Shown in pieces: positions 1 to 8,079 of a stretch of DNA of 13,737 bases (position 1 is its first letter; each line of letters starts with the position of its first letter). The position numbers and the translations under genes were made by a program. Under the pieces are notes generated by a model that had not been told where the DNA came from, did no database searches, and saw nothing but the letters and a program-made list of their open reading frames with translations. Source of the DNA: Planctomycetia bacterium (lineage in GTDB: Bacteria; Planctomycetota; Planctomycetia; Pirellulales; UBA1268); contig RFPF01000061.1 of assembly GCA_009926295.1 (NCBI GenBank), positions 1 through 13,737 of the forward strand. The letters run 5' to 3'.

Positions 1-549
1 CTGGCCGCCACGATCGCGGCGCTGGCGTGGGCGTGGCGTCCGATCCGCCGCTGGATCGGACGCACGACATGGTGGCCGGTCCCGCTCGGCCTCCTGCTCG
101 TGATCCCCTGGATCGCCCTCGCCGCCCTGCAGGGAGAAGCCGGCTGGACGTCGCCGGCCGTCGAACGCAGCGCCTTCAATCCGTTCGAGCACTACGGGAC
201 GGGGCCGGCCTCATGGGGATTCCTGTTCCTGCGCGGGGTCGGACTCGTTGTCGTCGTGCCCCTTGTCGAGGAGCTCTTCCTGCGCGGCTTCCTCATGCGC
301 ACGGTGATCGACGAGCGGTTTTGGACCGTGCCGTTCGGAACGCTCACGCTCGCATCGTCGGCGGCCTGCCTCGCATATGCCGTCGCCACGCATCCCGCCG
401 AGGCCGCGGCCGCGGCCGGCTGGTTCTCGGTGATGAGCGGGGTGGCCGCGGCCACCCGCCGGCCGATCGACGTCGTCCTCGCCCACGCGGCGACCAACTT
501 TGCCCTCGGGGCGTACGTCGTGGCGACCGGATCCTGGTGGCTGTGGTGA
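1..549 (+). CDS. CPBP/CAAX-type intramembrane protease, PEP-CTERM-associated type (5' end outside window)
   Basis: The frame is open from base 1, so only the last 182 residues are present. Hydrophobic segments lie around visible residues 1-12, 28-42, 73-89, 112-130 and 157-182. The motif EELFLRGFLMR (Glu90, Glu91, Arg95) matches the glutamate pair plus arginine of CPBP (Abi) metal-dependent membrane proteases. His131 in ATHPAE and the HAATN motif (His162, Asn166) match the second and third conserved sites. The tail LGAYVVATGSWWLW resembles the end of the CAAX-protease-related family that accompanies exosortase/PEP-CTERM systems. Such proteins sit in the inner membrane and are thought to cleave peptides within it; the substrate here is unknown. 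gluQRS begins 7 bases after the stop, so the two are probably co-transcribed, without obvious functional link. The superfamily is fairly sure; the PEP-CTERM subtype is from memory of the family and less sure. Confidence 0.78.
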   Translation: MAATIAALAWAWRPIRRWIGRTTWWPVPLGLLLVIPWIALAALQGEAGWTSPAVERSAFNPFEHYGTGPASWGFLFLRGVGLVVVVPLVEELFLRGFLMRTVIDERFWTVPFGTLTLASSAACLAYAVATHPAEAAAAAGWFSVMSGVAAATRRPIDVVLAHAATNFALGAYVVATGSWWLW

Positions 550-556
550 CCTGCCC

Positions 557-1387
557 ATGCCCTCGCGCGGACGCCTGGCTCCGACTCCCACCGGCCTCTT
601 GCACGCCGGCCATGCCCGCACGTTCGCGCTGGCCGCGGAGCGCGCCCGGGGCGCCGGGCTCGTGATGCGGATCGAGGATCTCGACCGCGACCGCTGCCGG
701 GCCGAGTTTGCGGCGGCGGCCCTGGAGGACCTGCGGTGGCTCGGCATCGAGTGGACGGAGGGGCCCGACGTCGGCGGGCCCCATGCGCCGTACGAGCAGG
801 GACGGCGCGGGGCGTGGTTTCTCGAGGTCTGGCGCCGGCTCGAGGCGAGTGGGGCGATCTACCCGAGCCCGCACTCGCGCCGCGACGTCGAACTGGCCGC
901 GACGGCGCCCCACGGTCCCGCCGCGCGGGAGGAGCCGCTGTTTCCGCCCGCGCTGCGGCCCGCGTCGTGGCACCGTGCCTCGGCACCGGGCCGGGTGGCC
1001 TGGCGGTTCCGCGTGCCCGACGGCCGGGTGATCGAGTTCACCGACGGAAGGCTCGGCACGGTGTGCCGCACGGCGGGCGTCGACTTCGGCGACTTCGTCG
1101 TCTGGCGACGCGACGATCTGGCGGCCTACGAACTGGCCGTGGTGGCCGACGACCATGCCATGGAGATCGAGGAGGTGGTGCGCGGCGAGGATCTGCTCAC
1201 GAGCACGGCCCGGCAGATCCTCCTCTACGAAACGCTGGGGTGGGAGCCTCCACGCTGGTTCCACGCTCCGCTGGTTGTCGATGCCGGGGGCCGGCGGCTC
1301 GCCAAGCGTTCCGGCGGCGTCGCCATCCGCGAACTGCGGGCCCGTGGCGTCGGCCCTGCGGACGTGCTCACGTGGTCGGCCCCGTGA
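557..1387 (+). CDS. gluQRS: Glutamyl-Q tRNA(Asp) synthetase
   Basis: This is a 276-residue paralogue of the glutamyl-tRNA synthetase catalytic domain without an anticodon-binding domain. The family activates glutamate and attaches it to the queuosine base of tRNA(Asp). Visible motifs are GRLAPTPTGLLHAGH at residues 5-19 (the HIGH site is HAGH, 16-19), MRIEDLDRDR at 37-46, ADDHAMEIEEVVRGEDLL at 197-213, and a KMSKS-like RLAKRS at 247-252. I start at the ATG at 557: it lies 7 bases after the upstream stop and puts the GRLAPTPTG motif at the expected distance from the N-terminus; an ATG at 500 would overlap the protease gene by 50 bases. No clear Shine-Dalgarno is visible. The zinc-binding cysteines usual in the family are missing: the region reads YPSPHS (102-107) and LFPPALR (128-134) where C-x-C and YPGTCR are expected. 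The 3' end overlaps the opposing glycosyltransferase gene by 20 bases. Confidence 0.92.
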   Translation: MPSRGRLAPTPTGLLHAGHARTFALAAERARGAGLVMRIEDLDRDRCRAEFAAAALEDLRWLGIEWTEGPDVGGPHAPYEQGRRGAWFLEVWRRLEASGAIYPSPHSRRDVELAATAPHGPAAREEPLFPPALRPASWHRASAPGRVAWRFRVPDGRVIEFTDGRLGTVCRTAGVDFGDFVVWRRDDLAAYELAVVADDHAMEIEEVVRGEDLLTSTARQILLYETLGWEPPRWFHAPLVVDAGGRRLAKRSGGVAIRELRARGVGPADVLTWSAP

Positions 1388-3086
1388 GGGGAGCGGCCGG
1401 AGCCGCGGCGGGCTTTCCAACGAGCCACTCCCGGCAGAAGAGCGTCTCGGCGAGGCGTCCGGAGGCCATCTCGACGATTTGCCGCAGCGTGTGCCGGCTC
1501 GTGATCTCGATCCTGCCGCCGATCGCCCCCGGCGGCGGCGCCGCCGTGAACGGCAGCACCACGATCACGAGATCCTCGGCGCCGACATCTGCGGGACCGC
1601 GTTCCCGCTCCTGCTCGGGGTATCCGTCGATGATCGCGCCGGGAAGCAGGAAGCTGGCTCGCTCCGCGGCACCCCGGAAGTTTTCCGGCACGTGCACGAC
1701 TCGCCCGCGGGCCGCCGCGACCGCCTCGGGGCCGAATCTGCCGCGGGGCTGGTCGAAGGAACCGAGGAAACTCGACACCGACAGCAACGCGACGCAGGCC
1801 GCGGGTACGGCGCACGACGCCAGCCGGCGGCGGTCGGCGAACGCGAGCACCACGATCCCCGCCGCGCCGCCCAGAACGCCCCAGTGAGGCCACGCGAGGG
1901 CGTCGGGGCCGACATCGCGCACCAGCAGCACCGAGAGCCACGCCACGAGCCCGACGACGACCCCGGCGCCCGCGACGGTCGTCGCGAACGCCGCCGGCAG
2001 GAGCCGATGCCAATGGAGGGCGACGAGCACGGCGATCCCCGGCATCGCCTCGAGAAGGTAGCGGCCCGACCGCTGGGTGGGGATGCAGAACACGAGGAAC
2101 AGGACCGCGGCCCAGATCCAGAGCAGCCTCTCGATCGCCCCCGCCTCGCCCCGATGCTGCCAGGCGCGAATCGCCGTTCCGAGGAGGGGAAACGCGAGCA
2201 GGCCGGCGTTGGCGAACCACGACAGGGCGTAGGTCCAGACGCTCATGCGTCCCCAGAGGAGCGCGCCGAGATAGCTCGCCCGGCCGGCCCGCATCTTGCC
2301 GAGGTTCTCCCCGACGACGAACTCGCGCCAGATCGCCGCCGGATCAGGGTCGAGCAGGAACCAGAGCGAGAAGATCGCCAGCGCGAGCAGGGCCGTCCAG
2401 GCGAGACCGGGCGTCGACCTCACCAGCAGCCGTCGCCAGTCGATGGATCCGTCGGGCTCCCTCGCCTCGTGGATGTGCCAGGCCACGAGCCCCGCCCCGA
2501 TCGGCACCAGCTGTGCGAACGATTTCGTGAACAGCGCGGCTCCCGCGAGGAGGCCCACGATCGTGGGAAAGACCAGCCGCGACTCGAACGAGCGCGGCCG
2601 CCACCAGAGCATGACGAAGAAGCAGCCGAACATCCAGAACGTCTCCGGAGGATTCGTGAGGAACGGCCGGCCGTAGCGGTAGGTCGACAGGAACGCGAGA
2701 TAGATCGCCGCCGCCAACGTCCCCACGTGCCACCGGCCGCTCGCCCGCCACGCGAGCAGGCCCGCCATGATCGCGGTGGCGAACGTCCACGCGAGGCTCG
2801 GCCAGCGGAGCGCCCCGAGCGTCCAGTGGCGACCCCGGTCGGTCGAGAGGATCGCCTGCCAGAAAATGAACGGGGGCTTGGTGTTCACCATGTCGGGCAT
2901 CTCCGACTCCAGCGGCAGCCAACGGCCGCTCGCCGCCGTGGCCCGGGCGATCTGGGCGTAGATCATCTCGTCGCCATTGGCAGGGATGTGGAGCGACGAG
3001 AGCCCATGGAGATGCGTGGCCACGGCGAGCACGAGCGTGGCGGCGGCGACACGTGGCGAGACCTGCATGCGGCGAGAGAGTCGCAT
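1368..3086 (-). CDS. GT39/ArnT-like integral membrane glycosyltransferase
   Basis: This 572-residue membrane protein has about ten hydrophobic segments between residues 10 and 440 and a soluble C-terminal tail of about 130 residues. Family marks are the acidic pair in PANGDEMIYAQIAR (Asp39, Glu40) in the first periplasmic loop, the VNTKPPFIFWQ motif at 67-77, TNPPETFWMF at 144-153, KSFAQLVPIG at 188-197, and PTQRSGRYLLEAMPG at 336-350. These fit the dolichyl-phosphate-mannose/ArnT class (GT39/GT83), which moves a sugar from a polyprenyl-phosphate carrier to lipid A, protein or another surface acceptor. Donor and acceptor cannot be read from the sequence. The ATG at 3086 has no clear Shine-Dalgarno; Met7 is an alternative start. 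It lies 22 bases after the metallopeptidase stop on the same strand, so the two probably form an operon. Its end overlaps the convergent gluQRS by 20 bases. Confidence 0.87.
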   Translation of the reverse strand: MRLSRRMQVSPRVAAATLVLAVATHLHGLSSLHIPANGDEMIYAQIARATAASGRWLPLESEMPDMVNTKPPFIFWQAILSTDRGRHWTLGALRWPSLAWTFATAIMAGLLAWRASGRWHVGTLAAAIYLAFLSTYRYGRPFLTNPPETFWMFGCFFVMLWWRPRSFESRLVFPTIVGLLAGAALFTKSFAQLVPIGAGLVAWHIHEAREPDGSIDWRRLLVRSTPGLAWTALLALAIFSLWFLLDPDPAAIWREFVVGENLGKMRAGRASYLGALLWGRMSVWTYALSWFANAGLLAFPLLGTAIRAWQHRGEAGAIERLLWIWAAVLFLVFCIPTQRSGRYLLEAMPGIAVLVALHWHRLLPAAFATTVAGAGVVVGLVAWLSVLLVRDVGPDALAWPHWGVLGGAAGIVVLAFADRRRLASCAVPAACVALLSVSSFLGSFDQPRGRFGPEAVAAARGRVVHVPENFRGAAERASFLLPGAIIDGYPEQERERGPADVGAEDLVIVVLPFTAAPPPGAIGGRIEITSRHTLRQIVEMASGRLAETLFCREWLVGKPAAAPAAPLTGPTT

Positions 3087-3108
3087 ACCGCGACGCGATG
3101 CGCCTACG

Positions 3109-4227
3109 TCATTCGGCCGCCACGGCGAGAGCCTCGGGAGGAGGCGGCGTGCGGGACGCGCGGTCGCCGGTGATGACGCAGTGCACGAAATGCAGCTTCG
3201 TGACCGTGGGCCGGTTGAGCACGAACGGATAGATGTCGGGCTGGCCCATGCTGCGGGCGGTCTCGTTGAGCACCGCCGCCAGCACCACCATCGCGTCGAT
3301 CCAGCCCAGGAAGGCGGCGCCCGCCTCGGCCGGCTCCGGGCTGAACAGGGCGTCGCGGCCGAACGGCGTCGTCTTCAGCGGCGTCTGGGAGATGTCGAGC
3401 TTGTAGGCGGTCACGGTCTCGAGCGTGGAGCGGATGTGGAGGTACTGCGCCCACGTCTCCGCCCAGTCCTCCCAGGGGTGGGCGGCGGCATACCGGCTGA
3501 TGAATCGGCCCTGCCAGTCGGCGGGCGGGCCTTCGGCGTAGTGGCGAGCGAGGGCCTGCGCGTAGTCGGCCCGCTCGTCGCCGAACAGCGTGCGGAACGA
3601 TGCGATCCACGACGTGTCCCTCACGAGCACGTCCCAGTAGTAGTGCCCCAGTTCGTGCCGCAGGTGGCCGATGACGGTGCGGTAGTGCTCCCCGAGCAGG
3701 TCGCGATGCGCGTCGCGGTAATCGTCGTCGGCCTCCGCGACGTTCAGCGTGATCACGCCCGCTGCATGGCCGGTGAGCACCGGTGGCCCGCCGGGGAGGG
3801 ACTCCATGAAGTCGAACGCCAGCCCCTCCGGGTCGTGCGTCTTCGGCACGATCGGGAGCTTGAGGTTCAGAAGCGAGAACAGCGTGCGTCGCTTCGCCGC
3901 CTCGAGGCCGCGCAGCCGCTCCATGTTGCGGGGTCGGTCGAGCGCCGGGATGGTGCGGGTGAGGCTGCACGACAGACAGAACGCCGCCGGTTCGTCGGCG
4001 GCCACGAGCCAGTTGCAGGCCGCGGCCGCGAACCGATGGGTGCAGAATCGAAACAGCGTCGGGGGCTCCCGTGCCTCGCCCTGGAACGCCCACAGGCCGT
4101 CACCCCGGGGTACGACGGGGCCGAGCGCACGGCGGCGAGGATCGCAGGCCACCTCCGCCCCGCAGCCCAGACATTTCAGGTTGTCGAAGAACAGCGGCTG
4201 CCCGCAGGTGCAACGGAATGCTTGCAT
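3109..4227 (-). CDS. Putative zinc-binding metallopeptidase (DUF2248/Peptidase_Mx type)
   Basis: This predicted 372-residue soluble protein has no signal peptide or membrane segment. The N-terminus carries a zinc-ribbon-like cluster, CTCG...CLGC (Cys6, Cys8, Cys19, Cys22), followed by FRFCTH, ACNWL and FCLSC (Cys62, Cys71, Cys84, Cys87). The catalytic motif is HLRHELGHYYWD, with HExxH at residues 191-195; WEDWAETWAQYLHI (252-265, Glu257) probably supplies the third zinc ligand. MQAFRCTCGQPLFFDN at the start and the order ribbon, HExxH, WAETWAxYxH are typical of the family, whose substrate and biological role are unknown. I chose the ATG at 4227 because the longer open frame runs into the tRNA-Lys gene and the family begins at MQxFxCxCG. 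It starts 23 bases after the 3' end of tRNA-Lys on the same strand, and the glycosyltransferase gene follows 22 bases after its stop. Confidence 0.88.
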   Translation of the reverse strand: MQAFRCTCGQPLFFDNLKCLGCGAEVACDPRRRALGPVVPRGDGLWAFQGEAREPPTLFRFCTHRFAAAACNWLVAADEPAAFCLSCSLTRTIPALDRPRNMERLRGLEAAKRRTLFSLLNLKLPIVPKTHDPEGLAFDFMESLPGGPPVLTGHAAGVITLNVAEADDDYRDAHRDLLGEHYRTVIGHLRHELGHYYWDVLVRDTSWIASFRTLFGDERADYAQALARHYAEGPPADWQGRFISRYAAAHPWEDWAETWAQYLHIRSTLETVTAYKLDISQTPLKTTPFGRDALFSPEPAEAGAAFLGWIDAMVVLAAVLNETARSMGQPDIYPFVLNRPTVTKLHFVHCVITGDRASRTPPPPEALAVAAE

Positions 4228-4250
4228 GCGGAGAGATGATAGCCGCGGAG

Positions 4251-4323
4251 TGAGGCTGCTGGGGCTCGAACCCAGGACCAACGGATTAAAAGTCCGATGC
4301 TCTACCGACTGAGCTACAGCCTC
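4251..4323 (-). tRNA. tRNA-Lys (anticodon UUU)
   Basis: Read on the minus strand, a 73-base cloverleaf begins at 4323. The acceptor strands GAGGCTG (4323-4317) and CAGCCTC (4258-4252) pair over seven bases, with discriminator A at 4251. The D-arm is GCTCAGTCGGTAGAGC, the anticodon loop is CTTTTAA (anticodon TTT), and the T-arm is CTGGGTTCGAGCCCCAG. The CCA end is not encoded and must be added after transcription. A candidate promoter lies directly upstream, and the metallopeptidase ATG is 23 bases downstream with no terminator visible between them, so the tRNA may be processed from a transcript that also carries the two protein genes. Confidence 0.98.
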
Positions 4324-4329
4324 GGAAGT

Positions 4330-4357
4330 ATCCTAACGCGGGCCCCGCGCCGGGCAA
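4330..4357 (-). promoter_or_regulatory. Candidate sigma70-type promoter of tRNA-Lys
   Basis: On the minus strand, TTGCCC (4357-4352) is followed after 16 bases by TAGGAT (4335-4330). The -10 box ends 6 bases before the tRNA 5' end, so transcription would start at or very near the mature 5' end, which is tight. The box sequences and spacing nearly match those upstream of tRNA-Leu in this window, which raises confidence above that of a lone match in GC-rich DNA. Confidence 0.4.
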
Positions 4358-4379
4358 CACGACCACGGAGACCGTCGCC

Positions 4380-5579
4380 ATGCGTATTCCCCGAGCCACG
4401 TCGCATCGTCGGCTCGCACTCGTCGCCTCGTGCCTCGCACTGTCGGCGGACGTGTGCCTCCGAGCCGATCCCGGACAGCCCGCGTGGGGCCGCATCGACG
4501 GCGTCGCCGCCCACCCGGGCCAGTTCAACTTCACCGTGACGGCGTGGCCCGAAGGCGGGCGGCTGGCCGTGCCGCCGGGGTTCGCACAGATCGTCCGCGC
4601 GACGGCCGCGGGAACGGGCGGCCCCGGCGACCTCTTCGTCGAATACGACGCCGACGCGAAGGCGGTGGCGGTACTTGCACCGGACGGAATGCGTCCGGTG
4701 GACGTGCGGGTCGAGACCGCCGAGGAGACCGGGCAGTTCGACGACGGCCGGATCGTGCTCACCGCCCGCGATGCCACGGTGCAGGGCACGAGGGCGAGGC
4801 TCGAGTCGCATCCGGCCAATCACCGCATCGGCTTCTGGACGGACCCCGCCGACAGCGTGTCGTGGACGTGGAGGCCGACCCGCTGGGGCGCCTACGAGGC
4901 CCGCCTCGCCTACTCGAACGCCTCCCCCTCCGGCACCGAGATCGAAGTCGCGATCGGTGACACCACGCTGCCGGCCCGCCTGGAATCGACCGGCAGCTGG
5001 TACCGCTACAAGACGCTCCCGCTCGGTCGCGTCATGATCCCCGCCCCGGGCCCGCTCAGCGTGCGCGTCCGCTGTGCGAAGCCCGTCGGCGGCGCGGTGA
5101 TGAACCTCAAGGCGGTCCTGCTCACTCCGACGTGCGAGGGCACGCCACCGGTTCAGGACGAAGACGGATCGATTCTCCTCCATGCCCGTGACGCGACGAT
5201 CCTGGGCACGACGCTCCGCTGGGAGCCCGCCGAGAAGAAGCAGACCCTCGGCTTCTGGACACGGCAGAGCGACGCCGCCGAGTGGACGTTTTCGGTTTCC
5301 AACCCGGGCTCGTTCGACGTGGAGGTGCTGCAGGGCTGCGGCACCGGACAGGGCGGCAGCGACGTGGGAATCGCAGTTGACGGCGGCCGACCGGCGGCCA
5401 CGGCCCTCGCCTTCATCGTCGAGGACACCGGCGGCTTCCAGGCATTCAAGCCGCGCATCGTGGGCCGCGTGGCCATCGCCGAACCAGGGAACCACGTGCT
5501 GCGCGTGCAGCCCCTGAAGATCGCGCACAAGGCGGCGTGCGACATCCGTCAGATCAGGCTCGTGCCCGTCGGGAAATGA
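4380..5579 (+). CDS. Exported protein with two tandem beta-rich (galactose-binding-like) domains
   Basis: I do not recognise a named family. The 399-residue product starts with a likely signal peptide: basic residues to 11, a hydrophobic stretch about 12-22, and a possible cleavage near Ala29. Residues 30-115 form a first region with no clear match. Two copies of one domain follow at about 124-252 and 264-397, exactly 140 residues apart: RIVLTARDAT (124-133) against SILLHARDAT (264-273), and GFWTDPADSVSWTW (151-164) against GFWTRQSDAAEWTF (291-304). Each ends in a strand such as VRVRCAKP or LRVQPLK followed by xIRLVP or xAVLLTP. This pattern resembles carbohydrate-binding beta-sandwich domains attached to fucosidases and sulfatases of planctomycetes, but no catalytic domain is present. 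A binding role at the cell surface or in the periplasm is a guess. It is divergent from tRNA-Lys and convergent with tRNA-Leu. Confidence 0.87.
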   Translation: MRIPRATSHRRLALVASCLALSADVCLRADPGQPAWGRIDGVAAHPGQFNFTVTAWPEGGRLAVPPGFAQIVRATAAGTGGPGDLFVEYDADAKAVAVLAPDGMRPVDVRVETAEETGQFDDGRIVLTARDATVQGTRARLESHPANHRIGFWTDPADSVSWTWRPTRWGAYEARLAYSNASPSGTEIEVAIGDTTLPARLESTGSWYRYKTLPLGRVMIPAPGPLSVRVRCAKPVGGAVMNLKAVLLTPTCEGTPPVQDEDGSILLHARDATILGTTLRWEPAEKKQTLGFWTRQSDAAEWTFSVSNPGSFDVEVLQGCGTGQGGSDVGIAVDGGRPAATALAFIVEDTGGFQAFKPRIVGRVAIAEPGNHVLRVQPLKIAHKAACDIRQIRLVPVGK

Positions 5580-5604
5580 CCGACGCCACGACGGCCGGAG
5601 AAAG

Positions 5605-5688
5605 TGCCCGAGAGAGGACTTGAACCTCCACCCAGTTACCTGGACAAGAACCTGAATCTTGCGCGTCTGCCAATTCCGCCACTCGGGC
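5605..5688 (-). tRNA. tRNA-Leu (anticodon CAG)
   Basis: Read on the minus strand, an 84-base tRNA starts at 5688. The acceptor strands GCCCGAG (5688-5682) and CTCGGGC (5612-5606) pair over seven bases, with discriminator A at 5605. It has the GCGGAATTGGCAGACGC D-arm typical of tRNA-Leu, an anticodon stem CAAGA/TCTTG around the loop TTCAGGT (anticodon CAG), a long variable arm of class II tRNAs, and a T-loop GGTTCAAGTCC. CCA is not encoded. It stands alone, 25 bases past the end of the convergent gene ending at 5579. Confidence 0.98.
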
Positions 5689-5702
5689 GAGTGCGTGGTG
5701 TG

Positions 5703-5730
5703 ATCGTACCACTCGTGCAGCATCGGGCAA
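5703..5730 (-). promoter_or_regulatory. Candidate sigma70-type promoter of tRNA-Leu
   Basis: On the minus strand, TTGCCC (5730-5725) is followed after 16 bases by TACGAT (5708-5703). The -10 box ends 14 bases before the tRNA 5' end, giving a leader of about 8 bases, a normal arrangement. The same -35 box and spacer length precede tRNA-Lys in this window. Confidence 0.5.
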
Positions 5731-5764
5731 GCGGCTCGGTCGCGCTCGCGTCAACGAGCCCAAT

Positions 5765-6075
5765 CCGGCTTCGGGCTCCCCGTACGCCCGTCACCGGACG
5801 TTCGCTGCGGACATCCTGTCCTCCGCTCACTCGACTCCGACTGCGCTTCGGCATCCTGCCTACGCTTGTCTGCATACGCCGGCTCCCGGGGTACGGGGAG
5901 CCCGAAGCCTCACCGTTTCTGATGGAAGGAGGCTCGGGACTGCCCATGCCCTCGAGCCGGGCTATGGGAGCGAGCGCAGCCAGGATGGCGAAAGCGAAGC
6001 GGACATGCAGAGAGCCGAGGCCCGGATGGCCGAGGCGAACGTCCGGCGAGGGGGTCTGGGCAGTCACGAGCCGGC
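5765..6075. repeat. Giant imperfect palindrome, copy 1 of a two-copy repeat
   Basis: A near full-length inverted repeat is centred on base 5920. The end blocks CCGGCT (5766-5771 region) and AGCCGG (6069-6074), the blocks CCGGACGTTC (5794-5803) and GAACGTCCGG (6037-6046), and the inner AGCCTC (5906-5911) and GAGGCT (5929-5934) all share that centre, leaving a 17-base loop. Between these blocks the arms align with scattered mismatches, for example CGCTTCGGCATCCTG on the left against CGCTTTCGCCATCCTG on the reverse complement of the right. The right half carries a further inverted repeat at its own ends (near 5931-5955 and 6050-6071). A related copy lies at 11590-11915. The element fills most of the gap between the 3' end of glmS and the start of tRNA-Leu. 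No transposase gene, no clear target-site duplication and no conserved reading frame are seen. A structured RNA, a terminator or a nuclease- or protein-binding palindrome are possible roles. Confidence 0.9.
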
Positions 6076-6111
6076 GCGTAACCATCTGGCCCAGACAGTC
6101 TGATCCTTGCC

Positions 6112-8016
<1,905 letters not shown>

Positions 8017-8079
8017 GGAGAGAATCCCTGAGGCGAGCGGCTTCCCTGCCGCCGGAGACAGTTTAACGCGATCCCGTCC

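Noticed and set aside
1155..3173. A 672-residue plus-strand frame
   Set aside because: It is antisense to the membrane glycosyltransferase and partly overlaps gluQRS; its composition is almost all charged residues with no domain, typical of a GC-rich shadow.
2977..4239. A 420-residue plus-strand frame
   Set aside because: It is antisense to the metallopeptidase, which has a clear HExxH motif and cysteine clusters; the shadow frame has no recognisable motif.
4228..4281. An 18-residue N-terminal extension of the metallopeptidase
   Set aside because: It would start inside tRNA-Lys, and the family N-terminus MQxFxCxCG begins at 4227.
5765..6075. Insertion sequence or CRISPR interpretation of the repeat
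   Set aside because: There is no transposase frame, no clear flanking target duplication, and no regular short repeat-spacer series; the structure is one long palindrome.
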